The notes beneath the pieces are model-generated. The model was not told the origin of the DNA and did no database searches. It saw nothing but the letters and a program-made list of their open reading frames with translations. Positions 30,761 to 41,304 of a DNA stretch of 64,000 bases are shown here, piece after piece; positions within the stretch are counted from its first letter, which is position 1; every line of letters begins with the position of its first letter. The stretch is from contig NC_061124.1 in NCBI RefSeq assembly GCF_905220365.1, positions 14,386,501 through 14,450,500 of the forward strand, written 5' to 3'. The DNA comes from Vanessa cardui. Lineage: Eukaryota; Arthropoda; Insecta; Lepidoptera; Nymphalidae. The position numbers and the translations under genes are program-made.

Positions 30761-33533
30761 CTGAAAAACGAAATGCATTTGTTTTTTTAGTCAATTTTTA
30801 TACTCCTCGATAAACTGTAATTTGTATCGCTTAAATAATTCAACGTTTGATTGGTAATTGGATTGTAGAGGTTCTGATTGCGTTAATTAGAGAGGTAACA
30901 ATAAATACCGTTACTATAAGGCTAATTGATTGGATGGCTAATATCTGATTGTTTAAGGAATTGTGAATAATATTTCTTTCGGTTTTAATACTATTATAAG
31001 GATGATAATTACACTAAATTGTAATTTAATCTTTTATATTGATGTAGATGTACACTTTGAGCACTAAAATATAAAATAAAACATTGCTTAAAGGATTCGC
31101 AAATGTGCAAGTGATACAAAATCATCCTTTATTCTTTAATGTCTTCAATCAAACAAAAATGTTAAGCCAAAGTTGCTTAAACAAGTTTCACTAACAGTTT
31201 GATTAACACTTTTTCATTCTAAGAATTAGCAAATAAATAAAAATAAAATGACAAATTTGAAATTTATTTTTATTTACATTTTATTTTTACATACGGAATC
31301 TTACTCACACTATCACACTTATTCACCTTCATGAGTGAAAAGGGCTATAGATCAATCATTACGATTATTCACACCGGAAATATGGTATACGATTTCGATC
31401 TAAAATATGCATCGAGTATAGTAGACGAGATTTGACCGGATTTTGGCCGTTAACCGAATATTATGCAAAACCGAGACTGCGCTGAAAATGGTCCGAAATA
31501 GAGCGTGCAATGTAGATCCGTCTATCCACTTATGAAGTCCACGCGTGTCTGTATATAGTCCAGGCAACGCAGACGTTGAAAATGTAACTATTGTTTTCTA
31601 ACCATTCATATTTGTTAGCAATTTATACTTGCAATTACACCACTGATTATAAAGTAAAGGAAAACATCATGAGGAAACCTGTATGAGTTTAATTTCATAG
31701 AAATTCTGCCGCATGTGTATACCACCAACCCGCATTCGGACAGCGTGGGGGAATATGTTCCGAACCTTCTCAAAAGGGAGAGGAGGCCTTAGCCCAGCAG
31801 TGGCAAATATACGTGCCTGTATACTTCCCACTTTTTCATTATTGTCATTTTATTTTATTTAAAATTCCTCTTATTAAACTACTCCGCTATGACTGGTAAT
31901 ATTAACAATCTGTGGAACATTACATTTATTTTAATTTCTTTATTAGAATTTTAATTTGTCACTAAACAATGACTCAAACAATATTAATATTATAATTCTA
32001 AAAGTAACCATGTTTGTCTGTCGCTGAAGTAAACTTGAACTCCAAGAAAGGGCATATGCTTTATATGCCTAATACATGACAACCAATACCCTAAAACACG
32101 AGCGATTCCGCGCGCGACTACTATGTACTACTGTGTATATGTCAGTAATCGCCGACAACAGTAACTGTTTAAACTCAAAAAACAACATTGTACTTACTCG
32201 CATGACAGCATTCAACGCCGCTTTTCTGTTGCAGCGGACAAAGGCCTTTTATTTGTGAATGTTTATCCTTCGGACAATCGTCCGTGTGCACACATATCCC
32301 GCCGAAAGTTAGACATGGCAGCTCGTAGTTCGAAAGTTCTTCAGCTGTAATCAGTATGAGATGAGGACATTAAAAAGGCTTACAACTATAATCATTTAAT
32401 TATTCCAAGAGTTTTAGACACGTTTTATAAACACTTGTCTAAAACAAAGACGTCAGAACATGTGTTTAGTTTATAATTATATTGTGTAATTTTATTTATT
32501 TATAAGTGTTTTATGAAAATAATACAAAGTGGAATGAAAATTACTATACCAACTGCATGATAATTTAATGGAAATATTAGTTGATTAAGTAACAAAATAC
32601 TTTCGAAATTATTTAAGTCATAATTAAAACTACTTTGTTTAAGTAGGCAGGCACTTTTTAAATCACCATTTAACAAACTGCATACATATGTATATGTGAA
32701 TCTACCAACGGTTTGGAATGCATATTCTACCGAGAAGTAAATTTGACATGAGGTGTGCGGCCATTGGTCATAGAAACATAAAATATTAATTATTTCGTTT
32801 ATTAAATATACCTAATGTATGTGTACCTAACACATATTAGTTTAATTACTAGCTTTCTTTGATATTTGATATTGGATTTCATATAGATGATTTATCATCT
32901 ATATTAAATCCAATATCAAATATCTCTATGACCACATTATACTTAGTAAGTAAAAGTAAATTTCCTACAGCTGGGATAAGGCCTCCTCTTCCATTAAGGA
33001 GAGGGTTTTGAACATATTTCACCAGTCTGTTCCAATCCGGGTTGGTGGAATGCACATGTGGCAGAATTTCAATAAAGTTAGACATAAGCAGGTTTCTTCA
33101 CGATGTTTTCCTTCACCGCCGAGCACGAGATGAATTATAAACACAAATTAAGCACATATATATAGTGGTGCTTGCCTGGGCTTGAACCCGCAATCATCGG
33201 TTAAGATGCACGCGTTCTAACCACTGGACCATCTCGGCTCTCATTATACTTAAAAGTGTCTAAAATTATTTTTCTTCTAATATTAATATACAGCATCAAT
33301 AAGAACAATATAACAAAACTCGGTAATAACGTAACGTTACATACAAAATTTCAAACGCGTTTCACTCGAACATAAAATATTTAACATGAAAATATAATTG
33401 GACCTTGAAATTACAATCCAATTTACTTTCTCTCGATGTAAGTAACGTAACATTATTATAACTTACATTGATATGACACAACGACATCCAATATCAGAGA
33501 ACTCAACACCACACATATCAAGTATTTCAACAT
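30621..33533 (-). CDS. small secreted protein with two six-cysteine modules (3 exons)
   Basis: Spliced gene, complement(join(30621..30760,32198..32344,33467..33533)): 354 coding bases, 117 residues plus TAA. Exon 1 encodes a signal peptide; exons 2 and 3 each encode one cysteine module. Spacing is C-x6-C-x5-C-x11-C-x9-CC in module 1 and C-x6-C-x7-C-x11-C-x5-CC in module 2, with GG two residues before the second cysteine in both. That is a beta-defensin-like order. The product should be exported and held by three disulphides per module; its target is unknown. All donors are GTAAG or GTAAGT, all acceptors are pyrimidine-rich AG, and both introns are phase 1, so the pieces join in frame. The pattern resembles insect proteins sometimes labelled U-scoloptoxin(19)-like (from memory). 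That label would not imply venom. An antimicrobial or signalling mini-protein is equally possible. Introns of 1122 and 1437 bases hold a SINE, a SINE fragment, a Helitron fragment and a palindrome. Confidence 0.85.
31639..31820 (+). mobile_element. tRNA-derived SINE (Metulj-like), 5'-truncated, in intron 2
   Basis: 'caccactgat' joined directly to 'aaaggaaaacatcatgagga', then 'accaacccgcattcgg', 'agcccagcagtgg' and a short tail. The tRNA-like head is gone. It is in antisense orientation to the host gene. Confidence 0.85.
31990..32125 (+). mobile_element. Helitron-like fragment in intron 2
   Basis: 'gaactccaagaaagggcata', 'caaccaataccctaaaacac' and 'gagcgattccgcgcgcgact' match 14376-14554 and 53486-53685. 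Both termini are damaged. Confidence 0.55.
32198..32344 (-). CDS. exon 2: first cysteine module
   Basis: 147 bases: two bases, 48 codons, one base. The acceptor is CTGATTACAG, the donor GCGA|GTAAGTAC. Key residues are LPCLTFGGIC and GLCPLQQKSGVECC. Codon use is clearly more GC-rich at third positions than the surrounding DNA, and the other frames are interrupted. Confidence 0.85.
32697..32746 (+). repeat. repeat family F, fragment, in intron 1
   Basis: 'accaacggtttggaatgca' and 'attctaccgagaag' match part of family F. Confidence 0.45.
32861..32924. repeat. snap-back palindrome, 30-base arms, in intron 1
   Basis: Arms 32861-32890 and 32895-32924 are reverse complements with a single mismatch, around the loop TTTA. 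It lies ten bases from the SINE target duplication that starts at 32935. The RNA would be a 64-base hairpin. Confidence 0.93.
32935..33252 (-). mobile_element. tRNA-derived SINE (Metulj-like) in intron 1, with target duplication
   Basis: Full-length minus-strand copy, 32946-33241, with B box (reverse complement of 'gcttgaacccgc') and A box. A perfect 11-base duplication, CATTATACTTA, lies at 32935-32945 and 33242-33252. It is in the same orientation as the host gene. Confidence 0.92.
33467..33533 (-). CDS. exon 1: signal peptide
   Basis: Starts at ATG 33533-33531 and encodes MLKYLICVVLSSLILDVV and four further residues (VSYQ), then one base of a split codon. A lysine near the start followed by a hydrophobic stretch is a typical signal peptide, with an unusual Asp at position 16. 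The donor is AAT|GTAAGTTA. Further upstream the frame stays open but translates TATATA tracts, so this ATG is the better start. Confidence 0.8.
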
Positions 33534-33554
33534 ATCGTAAGTTATTCGTTTCAC

Positions 33555-33608
33555 AGCCGATATATATATAATAATCGAAGCGTGGTGTTGCCATATATAT
33601 ATATGAAG
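33555..33608 (-). promoter_or_regulatory. possible TATA boxes upstream of the secreted-protein gene
   Basis: Two TATATATA tracts (about 33559-33571 and 33593-33604) lie 26-72 bases upstream of the ATG on the minus strand. The distal one would allow a 5' leader of some 40 bases. TATA runs are common in this AT-rich DNA, so this is only positional support. Confidence 0.3.
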
Positions 33609-34809
33609 CGACCCGCATCGTTTGAATGCTAATACTTCTTTAGCAACGATCACGTTATCACATCCGTTTTTTCTTTATAGTTCTAGTCAGTATTATTTTC
33701 GGTTTGCTTAATGAAGCGATTTTTTTTTATAGTTAAAATGGAACTGTCTGTATTATAAGGCAGTACATTTATTACCTATGTCAGGCTGTATCATCGGCTT
33801 AGGATGATGTGAACATGTGTTAATTTGCAACTATATCTTTACTACTACAAACATATCAATATTTGATAATGTGTCAACCCGATAGACGCCTCGTGCTCAT
33901 AATAAGTAAGATAATTATATTAACACTATTGCATTACCAACTTGAGAAACAAGCATATTGTTCCTTGTGCACCGGCTTACCTACTATAAAAACCGGTACA
34001 AACAGACAGCCACAAAGTCCTACCAAGTATAAATAACTACATGCTCTTTTTAAGTACCATTAAAATGTTCTTGCAATACCGTCAGGAAAGAAAAGAAAAA
34101 TATAATAATATAATATAAATATGTTATATTAAATTTATTAACATTGTCCATAAAAAAATCTGACAGAAATTTGAAAACTAAAGCAATGTTTATGCATAAA
34201 TATAATATGCCATTTTCGTTGTATTATATGAAGTCAATTTTATAATTATTAAAACCTATACGATCGACGTAGTATGTTTTTTATAAGAGTATGACTTAGT
34301 AATAAGAATCCTGTACATAGTTAACAAATCTAAGAAGAAAATATTAAGGTAATTAAGTATATCGCTATAATAATATTACAACATACACTATATTAGCATT
34401 AGGCCTTGAGACATAAATGGATTATGGTTAAAACCCAAACGGCATATGTATATATAAAACAATTTCGTAATAAGAGGTAAATAAACCAATTTTATCGCGT
34501 ACTTCTGTTCGTTAAATAGCAATTTCTTAACAAACATATAAACACGTGTGTATGGATCTTAACCGACGATATGCGGTACCTAACTATTTAATTACTATTT
34601 CCGTAATTAAACAAAGATATCGCATATCATTACATAAAAAAGCGTAATGAATTGATAACCTCCTTTTTTAAAGTCAGCTAAAAATACGTCAAATATATGT
34701 TGCGTTCTGTAAATATATTGCAATATAAAAAAGAGGTTATTATAGGTAAATAATCAAGTTTTCGTTTGTTTTTTAATAGAGACTATATAGTCTATACAAT
34801 GACCGATAA
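33609..34809. other. no feature seen
   Basis: AT-rich DNA upstream of the secreted-protein gene. A 'gaacctcctttttt'-like word at 34655-34685 is the only repeat trace. Confidence 0.4.
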
Positions 34810-34811
34810 AA

Positions 34812-35010
34812 TTGAATGAGTCGCCTAATGGCAAGTGGTCACCATATTTAGATTGGTACCGTTAGATATTAGCTACTTAACAGCACCATTATATTTTTGC
34901 CTTGTATTGCCATTGCCTATAGATACTCATCTTTCAAACCGAACACAGCAATAATATTTTTTTATATCTATCAGTACAACATTCGTACCCAAATGTGCTT
35001 GCACAAAGCC
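34812..35010 (-). repeat. interspersed repeat family C
   Basis: 'gcctaatggcaagtggtcac', 'gccttgtattgccattgcct' and 'tgcttgcacaaagccctacc' mark an old copy with both ends. Confidence 0.55.
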
Positions 35011-35224
35011 CTACCACTAATTTATAATTATCTTCTTATACATTGGAATTCCTTTTTTGATTGTCTGTCACAGGTAGCTTGGCAGGCACTGCATATATGT
35101 AAAAAAACACTTTTTGTTATCCGTATTTTCTGCGTATGGTTACTCAGAAGTTATTAATTATAACGTCGGGATTTAAAAATAATTTTAATCACAGCTATTA
35201 AGAATTATTCCTATAAAGTCGCTA

Positions 35225-35310
35225 TAAACGCTTAAATATATACAAATATGAACTAAAACTAGTTACTGTATAAATCTTGACCGCGTGGAATGGTGGCAAG
35301 AATACTAGAA
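35225..35310 (-). mobile_element. LINE 3' end, family E, fragment
   Basis: 'gaactaaaactagttactgt' and 'gaccgcgtggaatggtggca' are shared with 12062 and, in reverse, 16010. Encodes only the last residues SILATIPRGQDLYSN before the stop. Confidence 0.6.
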
Positions 35311-36795
35311 TTAAAAAAATATTGATATTTCACTTCTGTTCAAATATTAAAAACAATTGTGAAACTTTGACACGTTAAATGTATAACAAAAATTATTGTG
35401 AATTAAATCTAACCATTTAATATGAGAGACCGAATTCGAGTCAGCTTTTTGTTGGAAATAATTTTAAAAAGCAAATATTGTAAAATATTAAGGGCCCTTG
35501 AAACGAAATACGGCTCTTTTCACGATAACGCCTTATTAAGAAGTTAATTTATTTGATGTTATCCGCAAAATTACTCAATTGGTAAGCCAAAGGGTTTCAT
35601 TAGATGGTAAAAATGTTTTGCGCGATTTTATGAGAAAAATATTAGAGGGTCCGTAACAAACGACGTGGATCCTAAAGATCAAAAGATAAGAAATTACAAT
35701 TCTGTCATAAATTTTATAAAACATTTATATATAAAACCTTTTTAGTTAAATTCGTAAGTATATGATTATTGTTTTTTTTTATGTTATCACACGAAATGAG
35801 TCTGTAATTATATGTGTCAATAATCTTTATACATATATGTATCTATATATAGTTATTGCTAGAAAATTACTATCTATTTAAACTCATCTATATTATTTAC
35901 TTGATTATACTTATATATAATGTGATAATCCATTAATAGATTATCACAAAAAATATAAAATAAATACAGATAAATAAACTTACACTCTCGTTTCGTATGA
36001 TAACATAATAAATTCAATGCATATATAAATGCGAAATTCCATTCCCTGATTAATCACAAAATCTCAAAAAATATAATGGCTAACTTAACTAAGTACAAAC
36101 TTCGTTGAATTTTAACAGGTATGTTTTAAGTAATCCGCTGAGAACGGATTTTACGAAACTCCACTTTTAAGGGGGTAAAACGGGTGTTGGGAGTTTGAGT
36201 TCTATAAATTTCGCGTGGGTAAACCCGCAGGATCAGTCATATACATGTACACGTAAGGTGATGGGTAAAATATTTACAAAACCGGTTTTTCGAAGACCTA
36301 TTTGATATCTCTTTAACAATAGGCAAAATTAATCAGTTCTGATTATTATTAATATTCATCCAATAAAATGCTCAGTAAATTGTTCATCAATTTCATAGCG
36401 AACAGTATAATAAAATTATTGATGTATTTTAATATAATATTATCAAGATCTGAAAACAGAAAACAACTTTGTGTAATCGCTGTTACAAATCAGACTTTGC
36501 GAACGTGAGAAAATTAAAAAACTTATTTACGACGACAGTTTAATTTGGTTAACAGGCGAAATTGTTTTTGAATTATTCACTGCACTCCTGTACAGGAATG
36601 ACATAAATTGTAAAGAGCGAGCTGCTTAAATAATGGGGGTCCTTTAAATTGATATAACTCGCGAACTCTCTGACTTCCTCCGTCTTGCTTATCGTTGACA
36701 ATATGAGAACGAGTATGAATGTGTCTTTAAAATGTATTATTATTTTGTTATATCTCACTGGTGGGTAAGATATTCTTTTTAACGCAGCAAAATTT
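35311..36795. other. no gene seen
   Basis: AT-rich. A 10-base inverted repeat (TGTGATAATC) lies near 35918-35946. 36080-36250 contains 'agaacggattttacgaaact' and 'taaacccgcaggatcagtca', probably an old Helitron-type repeat. Confidence 0.35.
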
Positions 36796-37370
36796 TCATA
36801 GATACCCGACTCTTGGGAGGGATGTCGGGTTATGTGAGATTATACTCACTAAAAACCTGCGATGGCCATCATCAGCACGGAAACGGAGAGGCTGCGAGAT
36901 CGCTTTCGCAGCACGTCCGCTGCCCCTCCAGTGCGTTGCTTCGCTCATGGCTGGCGAAGCACAACTCAGGAGGGCGAAATACTCGCCCTCCTCGCACCAC
37001 TTGCTGGTGCGTACACCGGCAGGCCGGGGCCATAACCGGCTACACCAATGGCTGGAGGGAATGTTATTTCCACCCCGGGCAATGGAGCTTGGAGGCCGGG
37101 AGGACGATCCGAGGCGGATTCGGCCCCGAGACCGCTCCGCAATCTCCTTCTGGACCATGACGGTCTCAAAGCATAGCATCACCGACATTACTGCCCGTAC
37201 GAAGTGATTTCGTCCGATTTCCTAGGCCAAGACATGTCTCTCCGCGGTCCACGCGGGACGCGCCTCCAGCGTATGCTGGGCAGTGTCTTGGTCCGCCCCG
37301 CAGTGGTGACAAAACGCCGTCGCTTCGCATCCTATCTTACGCAGGTATGGTGGGTAAGACCTACTCGTAT
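36796..37370 (-). pseudogene. R1-clade LINE, decayed C-terminal ORF2 fragment
   Basis: A GC-rich island. On the minus strand it reads LRKIGCEATAFCHHCGAD, continues to QHTLEAC (a CCHC knuckle, C-x2-C-x8-H-x4-C, at about 37320-37267), and after an in-frame TAG near 37220 resumes as CFETVMVQKEIAERSRGR. Both blocks match the intact LINE at 57841-59330 (CHECG…HTLYEC; CESVMSQKEAAERE). It is a broken copy without the reverse transcriptase core, and no full-length gene remains. The 148- and 115-codon plus-strand frames over it are shadows. Confidence 0.82.
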
Positions 37371-37709
37371 TGTGAGCAGGTTTGGAGGTTATTTTTCCAA
37401 ACAGCTTGTGCTGTTTAAGTAAACCTTAGATACATGTAAACCTAATGTTGAAGATTTCACAGAAGTGCTACTTTCACAATGCTGGGTGTCAATCCTCTAA
37501 GCTATTACATATTATAATATTGGTTATGGTGACTACACTGCAAGATTGTTGCACTGACAACATCATTGTTTGAAAAACTATTTATTATTCATTAAAATAT
37601 TATGATACTTAATTGTAATCGCTAGGTGACGTTGCAGAATTTGAAATTTTATAAATTTAAAACGATCGCCATGGAAGTACACAGGTAAAAATTTGCCGAG
37701 TTTTGCACT
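37371..37709. other. no feature seen
   Basis: AT-rich beyond the LINE remnant. Confidence 0.4.
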
Positions 37710-37711
37710 TT

Positions 37712-37882
37712 TTTAAGCAAATGGGCCACATGATGGCAACCTTTGCAAACAGATCTTGTAGCAGTAATGCGCTGTCAATAATGATTGACAGGAATAAATT
37801 GTTGTCTAACTAAAAACTATGTTTGGAGTTGGTGATCCCACCCAAACAGTCATGCACAAAGCCCTACTAGTAAACTAATTGA
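37712..37882 (-). repeat. interspersed repeat family C, old
   Basis: 'gggccacatgatggcaacct', 'gttggtgatcccacccaaac' and 'atgcacaaagccctacta' match the ends of family C. Confidence 0.45.
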
Positions 37883-38379
37883 GTTAAACTTAAACAAGCG
37901 ACTTAATTAAATTGGTACGCCCTTACTTATCAAACGTAATATTTCTCTTACCTGACTTACGTGAATATCTTTATCATATTAACACGCAATAAACACATGC
38001 CTTTGAATAATTATAATGTATAATATAACCCGCATACGTTTACAAAGGACCGAGATAAACTTAACCCTCCGTTTCGCGTGATTCCCAGAAAAGATATCAA
38101 TCTATCTTATTTTGGTATAAGTAATGGTGAATGAGCGATTTGTATTTAATACGAACATACAATAGAATTGTATCTGGGTTACGTCTGAATACGAAATAAT
38201 TAAAAAGATTAATAATATCGATGTTCTATTGAATGGTATTACGGTTTTCGTCGAATTCTCAGCAGCAAAGAGTATGTAGTCTATGCCAATCGAACGAGGA
38301 CAGAAGCCAAATAAAAAACATTTGACATCGAATTGACAGCATATCATTGGTCGAAATCTAGAATGTATTTTAGTCTTTA

Positions 38380-38584
38380 CTAGCGGCTTGTCCTAACTTC
38401 GCACGAGTATTATATTCCTTATCCTATCCTATTTATTATATACCTACCTAAACGATCCTTTTCATTCCCTCCGTCGATTGGTCAAATCTCATGTATACGT
38501 AAGTCCATTCTGTAGTTTTGGTGTTTATCGCGAACATACAGACAGACAGACGCGGCTGTGGACTTTGTTTTATAAATATAGTGA
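38380..38584 (-). mobile_element. Helitron-like family B relative
   Basis: A|CTAGCGGCTTGTCCTAACTT at one end and 'tttgttttataaatataGTGA' at the other fit a minus-oriented Helitron. It contains a GACAGACAGACA microsatellite (38540-38551). Confidence 0.65.
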
Positions 38585-39000
38585 TGGATTTGCGAGAGGC
38601 GTTTTAAACAGCGACGAAACTGTTATTGGATTTTTTGGTTTAATAAAGGGATCGGTAAAAAGTGTTTTATTATAAATAGAGATATAATCTCAAGAACTGT
38701 TAGTAGATAACAATACTGCAGAGCTATTCGACAATAGCATGACATACTAAAATCCTGATTTTGATTCATCGTTCTTTCGTTTGGAATAGATTATAAAAGT
38801 TGACAGTGTTAATACTCTCGTGCGTTGGAAAAACAAGGAAAGCCATTGTTACTGTACCTGAACTTTTTCTGATCGTGTCAGATTTGCTGTTCTATCGGAT
38901 TATGAGAGTTAGGGAATGGTCAGTGAAATTAGGTTTTACAAACCGAATCCAACGCTCTGAATTCAAAATCTATGTATTCATAACAATAAATGATTGAATG
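38585..39000. other. no feature seen
   Basis: Two frames of 65 codons occur here, but neither has a motif, signal or convincing splice context. Confidence 0.35.
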
Positions 39001-39202
39001 ATCCATGGTCGCGTAGTGTGTGTGTTTTCATGGGTTTCACGGGTTTGATTCCCTATGGAGTCGATGAAGAAAAGTTCAATAGTTTTCTATGTTGTCTTGG
39101 ATCTTGTTTATGGTACCAACGTTACTTCTGATTTTCCATTACACAAGTGCTTTAGCTACTTACATTGGGATCTGAGTAATGTATGTGATGTTATCCAATA
39201 AT
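39001..39202 (+). mobile_element. second tRNA-like SINE family (SINE2)
   Basis: Head 'ccatggtcgcgtagtgtgtg' and B-box-like 'gggtttgattccc', then 'agttttctatgttgtcttgg', 'acaagtgctttagctact' and 'acattgggatctgagtaatg'. Related copies are at 56990-57167 (minus) and a tail at 59363-59411. It is unrelated to the Metulj-like SINE. Confidence 0.7.
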
Positions 39203-39659
39203 TATTTATGTATTATTTAAATTATTATATAAAACAAAAACTCAAGATAACTCAGAAAATTAGTGAGGCATTAGTATAACAGAATAAAAGTTAACGTGCC
39301 CTAAGATATATTAGACGAGAAAGCTCAAGACAATACATATCACAGTTATAGCCGAGAAAATGTGAAAAAATTGTCCCTGTTTACGAGGAAGCTCGCGTAA
39401 TCCGTATTTATTTTATTTAGTCACTAACGAGAACTAATGTCATATGGGGTTACAAGGATTATCCGTAGAAGTATAGTCAGTTTAACTTGAAAGTCACATA
39501 GTTTTTTCAATTAACTTATACTGTAACCATTGCAAATAAAACCAGTCTGTCTAATTCTGTACATGTAACAGTAATCTAACGATGATTCAGGTGTTTGCAT
39601 TTCCAAATACCACAAATGTCAATTATAAACGATTTCGATCTATGACATGATAATGTTTA
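39203..39659. other. no feature seen
   Basis: AT-rich, no gene or repeat recognised. Confidence 0.4.
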
Positions 39660-39952
39660 ACTTGGTGGTAGGGCTTTGTGCAAGCCCATCTGGGTAGATA
39701 CCACCCACTTATCATTTATTCTACCGCCAACCAACAGTAGTTAGTGTTGTTGTGTTCTGGTTCGAAGGGTGAGTGAGCCAGTGTAACTACAGGCACAAGG
39801 CACAACATTTTATTTTCCAAGGTTAGTGATGATTAATATTTGTTACAGCGTCACTGACTATGGGTAATGGTGACCACTTACCATCAGGTGGCCACCTGAT
39901 TATAAGTGCCACGAGCATATGCTCGTCGTAACAAATTCAAAAAAAAAAAAAT
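39660..39952 (+). repeat. interspersed repeat family C, best plus copy
   Basis: 'cttggtggtagggctttgtg', 'gatctgggtagataccac'-type block, 'gaagggtgagtgagccagtg', 'ctacaggcacaaggcaca' and 'accatcaggtgg'. It ends in an A13-type run at 39939-39951. The A-rich 3' end suggests retrotransposition. A perfect 16-base palindrome, tcaggtggccacctga, lies near 39885-39900. Confidence 0.8.
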
Positions 39953-40205
39953 TAATGTTGTCCTCGCGAGAAATAAATAGACTGTATTTAGTTGAATAAA
40001 AAGGAGTATTGTTACCTCTATTCGGGCTGTTACTTTTGAAGACACTTTAATCTTGGGAGCACTCTCGTGGTCTTCACACACTTGAAGAACACGCCAGAGG
40101 ATGGGTGATGTTATAGAAGAAGGATAAAAGTCGGTTACACTAATTTATTTCGAAGCGCGGCGCACTCTTATTGCACATGTTACTGCGGCCTACGCGAGAA
40201 GCGAA
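39953..40205. other. no feature seen
   Basis: Spacer between family C and element G; somewhat GC-richer at 40085-40200. Confidence 0.35.
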
Positions 40206-40532
40206 GTATAGTACGACACAACTTACATATAACATCGGCAAATTCAGTAAAACCGATTACTGCAGATTTATAAAAACAATAGAAATCGCGCCATTCGACG
40301 CTATTCGTCGCTATAGATTCGAGCGTCAGTTCAACCGGAGAAAGCGAGTGCATATAAATCGACGTGTCAAATTGACGAATATATGAGGTCATATTACAAG
40401 TTATTACGTTTGTGTAAAGATCATATTAACTTAAAAAATAAATGTTAACAATTTGGGGTAGCGTACTTAATTCGGATGTGATCGGTTTCACGAATTTTGC
40501 CGATGCTACATTTTAGTTTTGTCGTATTGTAC
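40206..40532. mobile_element. terminal-inverted-repeat element G, short copy
   Basis: Left end 40206-40260 and right end 40479-40532 are imperfect inverted repeats ('gtacgacacaac' / 'gttttgtcgtatt'; 'catcggcaaattcagtaaaa' / 'cgaattttgccgatg'). The interior matches the copy at 9314-9998. No transposase. A plus-strand frame of about 70 codons across it is non-genic. Confidence 0.7.
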
Positions 40533-40894
40533 ATATGTCATACGTCAAAATCATGCCATGGACAAAATCATTGACGTTTCAATATAACCTAAATACGCTA
40601 CATTGATTAAGCATTATTTATTTTTATTGGTTATGTTAAATGAATTTAAGGATAATCATATTCAATTCAGGGTACAATTAAATTAAACACATATTTATTT
40701 ACATTTAAATACAACGATGTTGTCTAAAGCTCATTTAAAACCAGTTCCTGGATGATATTAATTACAAAATTATGAGAATCGTTTTATTTGCATTGAATTT
40801 AATACATATTTTCCTTTATAATTGCTAAGATAAAAATAATGAACGATGCCTACAGTATTGTACTTAAAAAGGTCTTCAAAGGTTTACAAATTCA
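40533..40894. other. no feature seen
   Basis: AT-rich spacer. Confidence 0.4.
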
Positions 40895-40977
40895 CGATAA
40901 TATATGTCTATTGTGTAAAATGCATAGCATATTTACTATCAGATTTACAAACGTGCGAAGTCGAGGCGGATTGCTAG
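40895..40977 (+). mobile_element. Helitron-like family B, 3' end
   Basis: 'tttactatcagatttacaaa' and 'cgtgcgaagtcgaggcggat', with terminus 'tgCTAG|T' at 40977. The next SINE inserted a few bases downstream. Confidence 0.65.
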
Positions 40978-40979
40978 TT

Positions 40980-41304
40980 CAAATATTGGCTAAGTAAAGT
41001 AACAGCCTGGTTAATTTCCCACTGCTGGGCTCAGGCCTCCTCACCTATTAAGGAGAGGGTTTGGAACATATTACACCACGCTGTTCCAATGTGGGTTGAT
41101 GGAATGCACATGTGGCTGAATTTCGATAAAATTAGACACATACAGGTTTCCTCACGATGTTTTCCTTAACCGAGCACAAGATGAATTATAAACACAAATT
41201 AAGGACATATATATATAGTGGTGCTTGCCTGGGTTTGAACCCGTAATCATCGATTAAGATACACGCGTTCTAACCACTGGGCTATCTCAGCAAATATAGG
41301 CTAA
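40980..41304 (-). mobile_element. tRNA-derived SINE (Metulj-like), full length
   Basis: Insert 40994-41290. A 14-base target duplication with one mismatch (caaatattggctaa / caaatataggctaa) lies at 40980-40993 and 41291-41304. The B box in reverse complement (gggtttgaaccc) is intact. Tail of the ACTTT type. Confidence 0.9.

Noticed and set aside
33456..33653. 65-codon minus frame read as a free-standing ORF
   Set aside because: Only its last part from ATG 33533 is used, as exon 1; the rest translates TATATA-rich upstream DNA, and the codons after Gln are intron.
36761..37207. 148-codon plus-strand frame (and a 115-codon one beside it)
   Set aside because: They are antisense shadows of the R1-clade LINE remnant, whose minus-strand translation has the recognisable zinc knuckle.
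39001..39060. B-box-like 'gggtttgattccc' considered as a tRNA gene
   Set aside because: No acceptor stem or anticodon arm can be folded; it is the head of a SINE.
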